Positions 38,872-48,205 of a DNA stretch of 64,000 nucleotides are shown one piece after another (positions within the stretch are counted from its first letter, which is position 1; each line of letters opens with the position of its first letter). The notes under the pieces were generated by a model. It ran no database searches, was not told the origin of the DNA, and saw only the letters and a program-made list of their open reading frames with translations. Source of the DNA: an unidentified eubacterium SCB49. GTDB lineage: Bacteria; Bacteroidota; Bacteroidia; Flavobacteriales; Flavobacteriaceae. The translations under genes and the position numbers were made by a program. The stretch is from positions 62,001 to 126,000 of the forward strand of contig ABCO01000003.1 of NCBI GenBank assembly GCA_000170815.1, in the 5' to 3' direction.

Positions 38872-39806
38872 TTTAATTTATCTAATTTATCCATAATTTC
38901 AGGGATTAACCTGATGGAAGCTATTTCCTTATATTTTTTTCTAAATTCATCTGCAGGTGAACCAAAATAACTTTTGTGTCCTTCAAGTGATTTACTAACA
39001 CCACTTTGTGCAGATATAATTGCTTTTTCGCCTATTGTTACACCACTTGTTATAGCTGCTTGTCCCCAAATCGTCACAAAATCTCCAACATTAACACAAC
39101 CGGCAACTACAACTTGAGCAGCAAACAAACAACGTTTACCAATAACAGTGTCATGCCCTATGTGTACTTGATTGTCTAATTTTGTTCCTTCACCAATCGT
39201 GGTTGATGCCGTGACTCCTTTATCTATAGTACATAATGCACCAATATCAACATTGTCTTCAATGAGCACATTTCCGCAGCTAACTAATTTATCAAACCCT
39301 TCGGGTCTATTTTTATAATAAAATGCATCTGCTCCTAAAACAGCACCCGCGTGAATGGTAACATTATCGCCTAAAATTGCATTGTCATAAATACAAACAT
39401 TAGGGTGAATTAAGCAGTTCTTACCTATTTTTACGTTATTCCCAATAAAAACATTGGGTTGTATGATTGTGTTTTCTCCAATTACCGCAGTGTCTGCAAT
39501 GGCAGCCGTTGCAGCTATAAAAGGATTAAAATGTTTCGTGATTTTATTAAAATCTCTAAAAGGGTCGTCAGAGATTAATAATGCTTTACCTTCTGGGCAA
39601 TCTACTTCTTTATTAATAAGTATAATTGTTGCTGCAGACTCTAAGGCTTTATCATAATACTTAGGATGATCTACAAAAACAATATCACCAGGTGTAACAA
39701 CATGAATCTCATTTGCACCTAAAACAGGAAAATTAGAATCACCTACAAAGTCGCAATTTATTAAAGCTGCGATGTCTTTTAATTTCTGAGATATAGAAAA
39801 CTTCAT
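38868..39806 (-). CDS. LpxD-like UDP-3-O-acylglucosamine N-acyltransferase (second copy)
   Basis: This 312-residue protein has an N-terminal UDP-binding-like domain (about 1-100) followed by left-handed beta-helix hexapeptide repeats (about 100-290), such as VIGENTIIQPNVFIGNNVKIG. The residue matching the catalytic histidine of LpxD is present in DNQVHIGHDTVIG. A short helical tail (LIPEIMDKLDKLK) closes it. The repeats after the histidine differ from the true LpxD at 42736-43755 (VVVAGCVNVGDFVTIWGQ against [18 protein letters not shown]), so it may use another acyl donor or sugar. It lies between efp and the NTF2-like gene. Confidence 0.8.
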   Translation of the reverse strand: MKFSISQKLKDIAALINCDFVGDSNFPVLGANEIHVVTPGDIVFVDHPKYYDKALESAATIILINKEVDCPEGKALLISDDPFRDFNKITKHFNPFIAATAAIADTAVIGENTIIQPNVFIGNNVKIGKNCLIHPNVCIYDNAILGDNVTIHAGAVLGADAFYYKNRPEGFDKLVSCGNVLIEDNVDIGALCTIDKGVTASTTIGEGTKLDNQVHIGHDTVIGKRCLFAAQVVVAGCVNVGDFVTIWGQAAITSGVTIGEKAIISAQSGVSKSLEGHKSYFGSPADEFRKKYKEIASIRLIPEIMDKLDKLK

Positions 39807-39816
39807 TATTCAAATA

Positions 39817-39855
39817 TAAAAAAATCCCTCACTGTTTAAGATACAGGAGGGATTT
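39817..39855 (-). terminator. Intrinsic terminator after efp
   Basis: Stem AAATCCCTC (39822-39830) pairs with GAGGGATTT (39847-39855), extended after a one-base bulge by CTGT/ACAG. Read on the minus strand it runs into seven T residues. It lies between efp and the second lpxD-like gene. Confidence 0.85.
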
Positions 39856-39877
39856 ATTTTTATCGATCAAAAAGTTA

Positions 39878-40444
39878 CTATTCTTTTACTCTTTCTTTGT
39901 AAGTACCTTTTTCAGTTTCAACTTTAATTTTATCACCTTCATTAATAAACAAAGGAACGTTTACCTCTGCTCCTGTTTCAACAGTTGCAGGCTTTGTAGC
40001 GTTTGTTGCTGTGTTTCCTTTAACTCCAGGTTCTGTTGCTGTAACTTCTAGAATAACACTTGCAGGAAGCTCTACAGATAATGGAGAATTATCTTCTGTA
40101 TTGATTATAACAGTAACAATCTCTCCTTCTTTCATTAAACCAGGATTATCAAGTGCCGCTTCTAACAAACGAATTTGTGAGTAATCTGCTTCATTCATAA
40201 AATGATAAAACTCTCCATCATTATATAAATACTGAAATTTATGTGTCTCAACTCGAACATCATCTAGTTTGTGTCCTGCAGAAAAAGTATTATCGATTAC
40301 CTTTCCGTTAGTAACACTTTTAAGTTTTGTTCTTACAAAAGCTGGACCTTTTCCAGGCTTAACGTGTAAAAACTCTACTATCTTATAAATATCATGATTA
40401 TATCTAATACATAATCCGTTTCTAATGTCTGATGTTGTTGCCAT
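39878..40444 (-). CDS. efp: Translation elongation factor P
   Basis: This 188-residue EF-P relieves ribosome stalling at polyproline stretches. Three beta-barrel domains are visible. Domain I has the conserved loop VKPGKGPAF with the modifiable lysine at Lys32, equivalent to Lys34 in E. coli; whether and how it is modified here is not shown by this window. The C-terminus (VPLFINEGDKIKVETEKGTYKERV) is the usual end. It lies within the lpx cluster, 103 bases after lpxA, with its own terminator. Confidence 0.96.
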   Translation of the reverse strand: MATTSDIRNGLCIRYNHDIYKIVEFLHVKPGKGPAFVRTKLKSVTNGKVIDNTFSAGHKLDDVRVETHKFQYLYNDGEFYHFMNEADYSQIRLLEAALDNPGLMKEGEIVTVIINTEDNSPLSVELPASVILEVTATEPGVKGNTATNATKPATVETGAEVNVPLFINEGDKIKVETEKGTYKERVKE

Positions 40445-40547
40445 ATTTTAATTTATTGTCATTTCTGCAAAGGCAGAAATCTTTATTATTCTTTATTTTA
40501 ATGTATTCTGAAATATCAATTTAATCCTGTTTTAGAAAAATACTATT

Positions 40548-41330
40548 TTAATTGCTGAAATATCCTTTCATGATACCTCTTTTAGAATTTTTGATAAATT
40601 GTAAAATTTCATCACGTTCTGGAGTTGCCTCCATTTCTGCTTCAATAATTTGAGCTGCTTGAGAATTATTATAACTTTTTTGATATAAAATGCGATAGAC
40701 ATTCTGGATCTCCCTGATCTTGTCTGAATCGTAACCACGACGACGTAGACCTATTGAGTTAATTCCAACGTAACTAAGTGGCTCACGCGCTGCTTTTACA
40801 AATGGCGGCACATCTTTACGAACTAGAGATCCTCCAGTTACAAAAGCGTGACTACCAATAGTACAAAACTGGTGAACTGCGGTCATTCCTGCTAGGATAA
40901 CAAAATCACCTACTGTACAATGTCCTGCAAGTGTACTATTATTTGAAAAAATACAATTGTTCCCCACAATACAATCATGTGCGATATGACAATAAGCCAT
41001 AATAAGACAATTATTTCCTATAACAGTTTTTCCTCTGTCTATGGTTCCTCGGTTTACAGTAACATATTCTCTAATTGTTACGTTATCACCTATTTCTGCC
41101 GTTGTTTCTTCGTCTTGAAATTTTAAATCTTGTGGAATTGCAGAAATCACTGCTCCAGGAAAAATATTACAATTTTTTCCAATTCGAGCGCCTTCCATAA
41201 TAGTCACATTAGATCCTATCCATGTTCCTTCTCCAATAATCACATTATTATGTATGGTTGTAAACGGCTCAATCACTACGTTTTTTGCGATCTTAGCTCC
41301 TGGATGTACGTATGCTAATGGTTGATTCAT
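40548..41330 (-). CDS. lpxA: UDP-N-acetylglucosamine O-acyltransferase
   Basis: This 260-residue enzyme transfers the 3-hydroxyacyl chain from ACP to UDP-GlcNAc, the first step of lipid A synthesis. Hexapeptide repeats form a left-handed beta-helix (residues about 5-185). The catalytic histidine lies in [18 protein letters not shown], and a C-terminal helical domain ([23 protein letters not shown]) is typical of LpxA. Its start codon shares one base with the stop of lpxC-fabZ (TAATG), so it is coupled to it. Confidence 0.96.
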   Translation of the reverse strand: MNQPLAYVHPGAKIAKNVVIEPFTTIHNNVIIGEGTWIGSNVTIMEGARIGKNCNIFPGAVISAIPQDLKFQDEETTAEIGDNVTIREYVTVNRGTIDRGKTVIGNNCLIMAYCHIAHDCIVGNNCIFSNNSTLAGHCTVGDFVILAGMTAVHQFCTIGSHAFVTGGSLVRKDVPPFVKAAREPLSYVGINSIGLRRRGYDSDKIREIQNVYRILYQKSYNNSQAAQIIEAEMEATPERDEILQFIKNSKRGIMKGYFSN

Positions 41331-42736
41331 TATAGATTTTTTGTTTTAACTATTTGTGCCATTAATTCTGCTTCTGTAACAAGTTTATCTCCTACAAATG
41401 CGCTACCTTTCATATGCACAATACCTCTACGAATAGGTGTAATTAGTTCAAGGCTAAAGACAAGTGTGTCTCCTGGATTAACTTGTTGTTTAAACTTTAC
41501 ATTGTTTATTTTCATAAAAAACGTAAGGTAGTTTTCTGGATCAGGCACTGTGCTTAATGCCAAAATACCTCCTGTTTGTGCCATTGCTTCAACTATTAGA
41601 ACGCCAGGCATTACAGGAGCACCAGGAAAATGACCCACAAAAAATGGCTCATTCATGGTGACATTTTTCATTCCAATCACATGATCATTAGACAGCTCTA
41701 ATATTTTATCTACTAATAAAAATGGTGACCTATGCGGCAGCATTTCCATTATTTGATTAATATCTTTAACAGGCTTCGCATAAAGATCTACTTTAGGTAC
41801 TTTATTACGCTGTTCTTGTTTAATCTGTTTTGATAATTTTTTAGCAAAGAGCGTATTCACCTGATGTCCAGGTTTATTTGCAATTATTTTACCTCTAATA
41901 CGTGTACCAATAAGTGCAAGATCTCCAACAACATCTAACAATTTGTGTCTCGCAGCTTCATTTGCATAATGTAAGGTCAGGTTGTCTAAAATCCCGTTTG
42001 GCTTAACAGATATTGTTTTTTTACCAAAAGCTTTTCGAAGCTTATCCATTGTACCTGGTGATAATTCTTTATCAACGTATACAATAGCATTATTTAAATC
42101 TCCTCCTTTAATTAGACCATGTTCTAATAACATTTCAATCTCGTGCAAAAAACTAAAAGTTCGTGCATTTGATATTTCTGACTTAAAATCTGATAGTTTA
42201 TCTAAAGATGCATTTTGTGTTCCTAGAATTTTTGTGCCAAAATCTACCATTGTAGTTACTTGATACTCATCACTAGGCATTAATATAATCTCACTTCCAG
42301 TTTCTTCATCCTTATATGTAATTACTTCTGTAACCACATATTCTTCTCTAAACTCTTCTAATGTTACAATGCCTGCCTTCTCAATAGCTTCTACAAAAAA
42401 CTTAGAAGAACCATCCATTATAGGAGGTTCACTTGCATTTAGTTCTAGAATACAGTTATCAACTTCCATCCCCACAAGTGCTGCAAGTACATGCTCACTT
42501 GTTTGTATTTTTATTCCGTTTTTATCTAAGTTAGTCCCTCTTTGTGTACTAACTACATAGTTGGCATCTGCTTCTACTACAGGTTCTCCTTCAAGATCTG
42601 CACGAACAAACTTATATCCATAATTAGCTGGAGCTGGCTTAAAAGTTAATGTTACTTCTGCCCCAGTATGAAGACCAACACCGGTTAAAGAAACCTCTTT
42701 TGCTATCGTTGTTTGATTAGTTGTACTAGTAGTCAT
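41330..42736 (-). CDS. lpxC/fabZ: Bifunctional LpxC deacetylase / FabZ dehydratase
   Basis: This 468-residue fusion is typical of Bacteroidota. The N-terminal about 305 residues are LpxC, the zinc deacetylase that commits to lipid A. They contain [17 protein letters not shown] and [14 protein letters not shown], which carry zinc-ligand histidines. The C-terminal about 150 residues are FabZ, the 3-hydroxyacyl-ACP dehydratase, with [14 protein letters not shown] and [21 protein letters not shown]. The fusion ties the two enzymes that compete for hydroxyacyl-ACP. Both ends share single bases with neighbours, lpxD upstream and lpxA downstream. Confidence 0.96.
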   Translation of the reverse strand: MTTSTTNQTTIAKEVSLTGVGLHTGAEVTLTFKPAPANYGYKFVRADLEGEPVVEADANYVVSTQRGTNLDKNGIKIQTSEHVLAALVGMEVDNCILELNASEPPIMDGSSKFFVEAIEKAGIVTLEEFREEYVVTEVITYKDEETGSEIILMPSDEYQVTTMVDFGTKILGTQNASLDKLSDFKSEISNARTFSFLHEIEMLLEHGLIKGGDLNNAIVYVDKELSPGTMDKLRKAFGKKTISVKPNGILDNLTLHYANEAARHKLLDVVGDLALIGTRIRGKIIANKPGHQVNTLFAKKLSKQIKQEQRNKVPKVDLYAKPVKDINQIMEMLPHRSPFLLVDKILELSNDHVIGMKNVTMNEPFFVGHFPGAPVMPGVLIVEAMAQTGGILALSTVPDPENYLTFFMKINNVKFKQQVNPGDTLVFSLELITPIRRGIVHMKGSAFVGDKLVTEAELMAQIVKTKNL

Positions 42737-43755
42737 TATTGGTTGTTTTTTTCAAAGGTATTAAATCGCTTTATGATATTTGGTAGATTTTTAAAGTGTA
42801 CGTAGCTTTTATTCCAATCTGCATAGTTAAATGCTGGTGTCCCTTGCAATACAGAATTATCTTTTATGTTACGTCCTATACCACTTTGAGCTTGTATTCT
42901 TACACTATCTCCAATGGTTAAATGCCCTGCAATTCCTACTTGGCCACCAATCATACAGTTTTTACCAATTTTTGTAGAGCCCGCAACACCAGTTTGAGCT
43001 GCAATTACTGTATTCTCCCCTATCTCTACATTATGTGCAATCTGGATTTGATTATCAAGCTTCACACCTTTTCTAATAATTGTAGAACCCAAAGTTGCTC
43101 GATCAATTGTCGTTGCCGCTCCAATATCTACATTATCTTCTAAGATAACATTTCCTGTTTGAGGGACTTTACTATAAACTCCTTCTTCATTTGGTGTAAA
43201 ACCAAATCCATCTGCTCCTATAATCACACCTCCATTAAGTACACAATTATTCCCTATAACTGTTTCTGAGTATATTTTTGCACCTGCAAAAACAATTACA
43301 TTGTCGCCAATAGTTACATTATCACCAATATATACATTAGGATACAACTTTACATTGTCTCCAATGGTTACATTATCACCAATATATGTAAATGCACCTA
43401 TATAATGGTCTGCACCATATGTAGCTGTTTCTGAAATAAAGACAGGTTGCTCTACCCCTGTTTTATTCATCTTAACCATATTATAATACTCTAATAACTT
43501 TGAAAATGCTTTATAGGCATCTTCTACTCTTATAAGGGTGGTATTAATAGGGTGTTCTGCTTCAAAGTCATTACTAACAATAGTAACCGAAGCGAGTGTA
43601 TCATATATAAACGATGTGTATTTGGGGTTGGCTAAAAATGTTAAGGAACCAGGAATTCCTTCTTCTATCTTTGCTAATTTAGACACTTCTATCGTTTCAT
43701 CACCTTCAACTGTACCTTCTAGAATGCCTGCAATCTGTGCTGCTGTAAATTTCAT
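42736..43755 (-). CDS. lpxD: UDP-3-O-(3-hydroxyacyl)glucosamine N-acyltransferase
   Basis: This 339-residue enzyme adds the second hydroxyacyl chain in lipid A synthesis. The N-terminal domain ([24 protein letters not shown]) binds the uridine moiety. The rest is a hexapeptide beta-helix with the catalytic histidine in [25 protein letters not shown] place the start at ATG 43755: the family begins MKFTAAQIA, and the upstream extension to 43803 overlaps a promoter box. It opens the lpxD, lpxC-fabZ, lpxA unit; all junctions overlap by one base. Confidence 0.95.
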   Translation of the reverse strand: MKFTAAQIAGILEGTVEGDETIEVSKLAKIEEGIPGSLTFLANPKYTSFIYDTLASVTIVSNDFEAEHPINTTLIRVEDAYKAFSKLLEYYNMVKMNKTGVEQPVFISETATYGADHYIGAFTYIGDNVTIGDNVKLYPNVYIGDNVTIGDNVIVFAGAKIYSETVIGNNCVLNGGVIIGADGFGFTPNEEGVYSKVPQTGNVILEDNVDIGAATTIDRATLGSTIIRKGVKLDNQIQIAHNVEIGENTVIAAQTGVAGSTKIGKNCMIGGQVGIAGHLTIGDSVRIQAQSGIGRNIKDNSVLQGTPAFNYADWNKSYVHFKNLPNIIKRFNTFEKNNQ

Positions 43756-43800
43756 AAATAATTGATTGTCCTTACAACCTATTAAAATTGTAAATGCCCG

Positions 43801-43808
43801 CAAAAATA
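43801..43808 (-). promoter_or_regulatory. Promoter -7 box of the lpxD operon
   Basis: On the minus strand TATTTTTG (43808-43801) matches TAnnTTTG exactly, 45 bases before the lpxD ATG. A clear TTG at -33 is missing. Confidence 0.4.
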
Positions 43809-43893
43809 AGTAAAATAATAGACCTATGTTAGCGAGTGATGTTTAGAGGTTTACATTTTTACTTTTAAAACTGCATTATTAAATTGTAAAATA

Positions 43894-45126
43894 TTAAACA
43901 TCTAATTTTTTAGGATAACAGAAATAATATTTCACTACTTTTTTTGATAGTGCTTTAATATTTAATTGGTCACTAGCCTTTGCTACATCTACTACTCTAC
44001 CTCTTTTTGTGAGAATATTTATCGTATCAGTTTTCATATTATAAGCTTGATTAGCCATAGCACCAGAAAAAACAAAATAATCAGCCTCAGCTTCTGTTAG
44101 GCCATATTTATGCATTACCAATTTCTTTTTTTCTGAAATTTTATCTTCACTAGTAGGTTTCTTTTTTATTTTAACTTTAAGTAAACCTCGATTTAAAATC
44201 ATATTTGAAAGGCTTGATAAAACAAAATCCTCATTCGTAGACCAAAACTTCATTGCAGAAATAATATCTGTATCATCTAGTTTTGCAAAAGTTTCTAACA
44301 CTTCTGGAGTAAACTCTCCTTTTTCAATTTGATGCTTCAAAAAATACTGAAGCGCATCACTACATCTTAAATCAACCCCCTTTAATGTCAGTTCTTTTGC
44401 ACGCTTTAGCATACGTAGCAAGAGGTTCTCTGCAACAAAACCTGTTTTATGTAAATATACCTGCCAATACATTAACCTTCGCGCAACTATAAACTTTTCG
44501 ACAGAATAAATACCTTTTTCTTCTATAACGAGGATGTCATCTTTAACATTTAGCATCGCAATTAAACGTTCGCTATTTACAGCACCTTCAGCCACACCTG
44601 TATAAAAACTATCTCTTCTTAAGTAATCTAGTCGATCCATGTCTAACTGACTACTAATCAACTTGTGTAAAAATTTTCTTGGATATTCATTTTTGAAAAT
44701 AGATATCGCAAGAGCGAGTTTATTATCCATTTCGGTATTAAGCGCCTCCATAAACAAGAGAGAAATATCTTCATGGTTTACACCGCTAACAATACTGTGT
44801 TCCATCGCATGTGAAAAAGGGCCATGACCAATGTCATGTAGTAAAATACCAACATAAAGTGCCTCTGCTTCGTCATCACTAATCTCAACGCCTTTAAAAC
44901 GCAATACTTGAACTGCTTTTTGCATTAAATGCATAGCGCCTAGCGTATGATGAAATCGTGTATGGTGTGCTCCGGGATACACAAGGTAACTCATACCCAT
45001 TTGCGAAATCCTTCTTAATCGTTGAAAATAACGATGCTCTACCAGGTTAAATATAAGCTCGTTAGGGATGGTCACAAACCCATAAATTGGATCGTTAATT
45101 ATTTTTTGTGAATTTTGTTGTTTCAA
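43894..45126 (-). CDS. HD-domain phosphohydrolase (dGTPase-like)
   Basis: This 410-residue HD superfamily protein carries the metal-binding histidine-aspartate set. It includes RFHHTLGAMHLM (about residues 57-68), the HD pair LLHDIGHGPFSHAMEH (about 92-107), and a later aspartate in SSQLDMDRLDYLRRDSF. This arrangement is that of the SAMHD1/dGTPase-like branch, which hydrolyses nucleotides; the exact substrate is not known. The N-terminus NDPIYGFVTIPNELIFNLVEHRYFQRLRRI is a family hallmark. It is a single gene with 235 non-coding bases upstream shared with divergent porX. Confidence 0.87.
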   Translation of the reverse strand: MKQQNSQKIINDPIYGFVTIPNELIFNLVEHRYFQRLRRISQMGMSYLVYPGAHHTRFHHTLGAMHLMQKAVQVLRFKGVEISDDEAEALYVGILLHDIGHGPFSHAMEHSIVSGVNHEDISLLFMEALNTEMDNKLALAISIFKNEYPRKFLHKLISSQLDMDRLDYLRRDSFYTGVAEGAVNSERLIAMLNVKDDILVIEEKGIYSVEKFIVARRLMYWQVYLHKTGFVAENLLLRMLKRAKELTLKGVDLRCSDALQYFLKHQIEKGEFTPEVLETFAKLDDTDIISAMKFWSTNEDFVLSSLSNMILNRGLLKVKIKKKPTSEDKISEKKKLVMHKYGLTEAEADYFVFSGAMANQAYNMKTDTINILTKRGRVVDVAKASDQLNIKALSKKVVKYYFCYPKKLDV

Positions 45127-45327
45127 AGTTTAACTTTTATTTATGGTTTGAAAACTGCTTCTCAGATACTTCATATTTAAATTTGAAGTTATTAAGTAAG
45201 ATACGTCAAATAATTATGATGTATCTAAAATTTTCAAAAGTAATCTATCTATTAATTTCACTTAAAAGTATAGTATTACTACTGAAACGTGCCGACTATA
45301 CAATTAGTCTGTTTTATAAATAAATAC

Positions 45328-45345
45328 TTGTGCTTCGTAGCACAA
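45328..45345 (+). promoter_or_regulatory. Hairpin just upstream of porX
   Basis: TTGTGCT (45328-45334) and AGCACAA (45339-45345) form a 7-bp stem over the loop TCGT, 16 bases before the porX ATG. There is no T-run, so it is not a terminator. It may shape the 5' untranslated region of porX or be a protein-binding site. Confidence 0.35.
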
Positions 45346-45361
45346 AGACAAAGATACATAT

Positions 45362-46912
45362 ATGAGTGAGATAAAAATTTTATGGGTAGATGACGAGATA
45401 GCATCTTTAAAACCACACATTTTATTCCTTGAAAAAAAAGGATATAACTTAACAACGGCTCAAAGTGGTACTGAGGCCTTAGAAATAATTGAAGATGAAA
45501 GTTTTGATATTGTATTTCTTGACGAGAATATGCCAGGACTAACAGGATTAGAAACACTAGCAGAAATCAAAGAAAAACGTGCCGAAGTTCCTGTGGTTAT
45601 GATTACCAAAAGTGAGGAAGAATACATCATGGAAGAAGCCATTGGTTCTAAAATAGCAGATTACCTCATTAAACCTGTAAATCCTAATCAGATATTACTT
45701 AGCTTAAAAAAGAATCTAGATCATTCTAGGCTAATTTCAGAAAAAACCACTTCAAACTACCAACAAGAGTTTAGAAAAATCGCAATGGACATGTCGATGA
45801 TAAACTCTTACGAAGGTTGGGTTGAACTATACCAAAAACTCACTTACTGGGAGCTTGAGCTAGAAACACTAGAAGATAGTGGTATGTTTGAAATATTAGA
45901 ATCTCAAAAAACAGAAGCTAATAATCAATTTTGCAAATTTATAGATAAAAATTACCCGGATTGGTTTAATAATGCTGACCAAGCACCAGTAATGTCACAT
46001 ACTTTATTTAGAGATTGGATAAAACCTGAACTTAGCAATGCTCAACCTACACTACTGGTGGTTGTAGATAATTTGAGATATGACCAATGGAAAGCTTTTG
46101 AACCATTCATTCAAAACTCCTACAAGAAGAAAGAAGAAAAACTCTTTTGCAGCATCTTACCTACTGCTACTCAGTATGCTAGAAATGCTATTTTTTCTGG
46201 ATTGATGCCAAGTGACATGGAAAAATTACATCCAGACTATTGGCTAAACGATACTGACGAAGGAGGGAAAAACATGTTTGAAGACAAATTTCTTGAAGCT
46301 CAATTAAAACGATTAGGTCTAAATTACAAATGGAGTTACCATAAAATATCTAGCCTAAAACAAGGTAAAAAGTTATCTGACAACTTTAAGCAACACAAAG
46401 ATGAAGATTTAGTCGCAGTAGTGTATAATTTTGTTGATATGATTTCTCATAAGAAAACAGAAATGGAAGTCATTAAAGAATTAGCATCTACAGATAAATC
46501 ATATAGATCACTTACGCAGAGTTGGTTTAAAAACTCTCCGCTAATGGATCTTATACAACAAGCAAGCAAACTTGGTTTTAAACTCATCATCACAACAGAC
46601 CACGGAACAATAAACGTTAAAAACCCGACTAAAATTATTGGGGACAAGAATACGAGTAGTAATTTACGCTACAAAACAGGAAGAAGCCTTACTTACGAAG
46701 ATAAAGACGTACTAGCCGCTAAAGACCCTAAAAGCATACATTTACCAACAATTAATATGAGCAGTAGTTTTGTTTTTGCTAAAGGTGATTTGTTTTTTGC
46801 TTACCCAAATAATTACAATCATTATGTTAGTTATTACAGAAATACATACCAACATGGTGGTGTGTCTTTAGAAGAAATGATCATTCCATTTAGCGTGTTA
46901 ACCCCAAAATAA
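45362..46912 (+). CDS. porX: Type IX secretion response regulator PorX (receiver plus PglZ domain)
   Basis: This 516-residue two-domain protein controls type IX secretion genes in Bacteroidota. The N-terminal receiver (about 1-120) has acidic residues Asp10 and Asp11, the phosphoacceptor Asp54 in VFLDENMPG, and the lysine in DYLIKPVNP. The C-terminal PglZ/alkaline-phosphatase-like domain (about 200-516) contains LLVVVDNLRYDQW, LPTATQYARNAIFSGLMPSD and ITTDHGTI, which supply metal ligands. In Porphyromonas PorX works with the sensor PorY and with SigP; neither gene is visible here. It is transcribed away from the HD gene. Confidence 0.95.
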   Translation: MSEIKILWVDDEIASLKPHILFLEKKGYNLTTAQSGTEALEIIEDESFDIVFLDENMPGLTGLETLAEIKEKRAEVPVVMITKSEEEYIMEEAIGSKIADYLIKPVNPNQILLSLKKNLDHSRLISEKTTSNYQQEFRKIAMDMSMINSYEGWVELYQKLTYWELELETLEDSGMFEILESQKTEANNQFCKFIDKNYPDWFNNADQAPVMSHTLFRDWIKPELSNAQPTLLVVVDNLRYDQWKAFEPFIQNSYKKKEEKLFCSILPTATQYARNAIFSGLMPSDMEKLHPDYWLNDTDEGGKNMFEDKFLEAQLKRLGLNYKWSYHKISSLKQGKKLSDNFKQHKDEDLVAVVYNFVDMISHKKTEMEVIKELASTDKSYRSLTQSWFKNSPLMDLIQQASKLGFKLIITTDHGTINVKNPTKIIGDKNTSSNLRYKTGRSLTYEDKDVLAAKDPKSIHLPTINMSSSFVFAKGDLFFAYPNNYNHYVSYYRNTYQHGGVSLEEMIIPFSVLTPK

Positions 46913-46964
46913 TGTATTAGGTCGTTCTTACTTGCATTCCTCATTTTATATCAAAAATCTATAT

Positions 46965-46972
46965 TATATTTG
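46965..46972 (+). promoter_or_regulatory. Possible -7 box upstream of tsaE
   Basis: TATATTTG matches TAnnTTTG exactly, 12 bases before the tsaE ATG. The nearest upstream TTG (46932-46934) is 30 bases away, too far for the usual spacing, so the call is weak. Confidence 0.35.
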
Positions 46973-46984
46973 ATCAAATAGATT

Positions 46985-47413
46985 ATGTTAGAACTCACTT
47001 ACACAATAGAGAATTTACCTCAAATTGCGGAAACAATTCTCAAAAACGCATCCTCAAAAAACTTTTTATTCTATGGAGATATGGGCATTGGAAAAACAAC
47101 GCTCATTAAACAACTCGCTATTGAGCTAAAAGTTATTGATAACATTAGCAGTCCTACTTTTTCAATAGTCAATGAATACCAAGCAGGTGATGACAAAATA
47201 TATCATTTCGATTTTTATAGAATTAATGATGAAACAGAAGCATTAGACATTGGTGTTGATGAATATTTTTATTCTGGACACTGGAACTTTATAGAATGGC
47301 CAGAAAAAATAAAAGGTCTCTTACCAGAACCAGCTGACTGTATACATATATCCCTAAATCAAAATGGTAGCAGAAAATTAAAATTAACGCCAAACAAACA
47401 AAATAATCGATGA
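46985..47413 (+). CDS. tsaE: tRNA threonylcarbamoyladenosine biosynthesis ATPase TsaE
   Basis: This 142-residue P-loop ATPase is needed with TsaB, TsaC and TsaD to make t6A37 in ANN-decoding tRNAs. Walker A is YGDMGIGKTTLIK (about residues 30-42). The conserved block SSPTFSIVNEY follows, then HFDFYRI and FIEWPEKI. The length is normal. It lies 72 bases after porX. The other t6A genes are not in the window. Confidence 0.94.
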   Translation: MLELTYTIENLPQIAETILKNASSKNFLFYGDMGIGKTTLIKQLAIELKVIDNISSPTFSIVNEYQAGDDKIYHFDFYRINDETEALDIGVDEYFYSGHWNFIEWPEKIKGLLPEPADCIHISLNQNGSRKLKLTPNKQNNR

Positions 47414-47494
47414 AATACACTATTTTCGTTTTATAAATAAAAAAACTAACGAAGGTACTAGAATAATAATTTCTAATAATTTATAAGTTTAGTA

Positions 47495-47502
47495 TAGGTT
47501 TG
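47495..47502 (+). promoter_or_regulatory. Possible -7 box upstream of the small lipoprotein gene
   Basis: TAGGTTTG matches TAnnTTTG exactly, 27 bases before the ATG at 47530. No TTG at the right -33 distance is seen. Confidence 0.35.
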
Positions 47503-47529
47503 CTCCATTAACCTTAAACAAATAATATT

Positions 47530-47667
47530 ATGAAAGTATCAAGAATTATCTTAATAGCAACAATTTTTAGTCTAGGTGTTTTTACATCTTGCACACCTGA
47601 AAGTACTTTAGATGACAACACAGAACAACAAATTGACAAAAACATCGACATCCCAAGACAAGGGTAA
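47530..47667 (+). CDS. Small lipoprotein (45 residues)
   Basis: This short reading frame encodes a 45-residue protein with a clean lipoprotein signal: a basic start MKVSR, a hydrophobic core ILIATIFSLGV, then FTSC with the lipidated cysteine at position 21. The mature part is a 25-residue acidic tail (TPESTLDDNTEQQIDKNID...). Small lipoproteins of this style are common and easily missed in flavobacterial genomes. Its 3' end overlaps the start of the next gene by 56 bases in another frame. No function can be proposed. Confidence 0.65.
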   Translation: MKVSRIILIATIFSLGVFTSCTPESTLDDNTEQQIDKNIDIPRQG

Positions 47668-48139
47668 AAAATCATTAATTTTAGGTGGGTTAATCGTTTT
47701 ATTTATTGCGAGTACTCCTATCTTTTTTTATACTTATAAAAGTTTCCCAAACGATCAAGTTTGGGAAACTTTTATATTTTCACTCCATACTTCATTTCCT
47801 TCATGGATTAATTTTGCTTATTTTACAATTGGAAAATTAATTCCATTATCATTATTATTTATCTGGTTCTTTACTTGTAAACATTGGTGGCATTGGATAA
47901 TTTTAGTACCAATATCTATGTATTCTTTTCAATTATGGGGCATTCTTAATGAAAGTAACGGGATCGATGAAGTAGAATTAATCTATATCATCCCATTAAT
48001 GGTTGTTATTGTACCTATAGTTTATTTAATTAGAGCTAGATTATTTAATAGTGTTAGAGGTAATGATTTAAAAACTTTTGAAGAGGAATTAAGAAAAAAA
48101 CAATCTATTTGGGGAACTATAATTGATTTGTTTAGGTGA
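47612..48139 (+). CDS. Membrane protein of unknown function
   Basis: This 175-residue protein has four likely transmembrane helices (about residues 24-42, 65-87, 92-110 and 122-141). A charged cytoplasmic tail follows (KTFEEELRKKQSIWGTIIDLF). I recognise no family. The only in-frame ATG before the first helix is at 47612, which makes the gene overlap the small lipoprotein by 56 bases; an in-frame TTG at 47633 would shorten the overlap but not remove it. The two genes are therefore probably coupled in translation. Confidence 0.6.
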   Translation: MTTQNNKLTKTSTSQDKGKKSLILGGLIVLFIASTPIFFYTYKSFPNDQVWETFIFSLHTSFPSWINFAYFTIGKLIPLSLLFIWFFTCKHWWHWIILVPISMYSFQLWGILNESNGIDEVELIYIIPLMVVIVPIVYLIRARLFNSVRGNDLKTFEEELRKKQSIWGTIIDLFR

Positions 48140-48185
48140 TTATCATCCTAAAAACATATAGTGTGTTTTAAAAAACTCTGGACTA

Positions 48186-48205
48186 ATTTGATGTATACTT
48201 CAAAT
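48186..48205. promoter_or_regulatory. Near-perfect 20-bp palindrome upstream of ald
   Basis: ATTTGATGTATACTTCAAAT is an inverted repeat with 9 of 10 positions of each arm matching; only positions 7 and 14 disagree. It lies in the 276-base gap before alanine dehydrogenase, 210 bases from the ATG, and looks like a dimeric regulator's operator. An Lrp/AsnC gene is present at 53377-53859, but a link is not shown. Nothing else is evident in this gap. Confidence 0.45.

Noticed and set aside
45216..45323. Short hydrophobic plus-strand frame upstream of porX
   Set aside because: AT-rich sequence yields Leu/Ile-rich frames by chance; no promoter or conservation can be shown.
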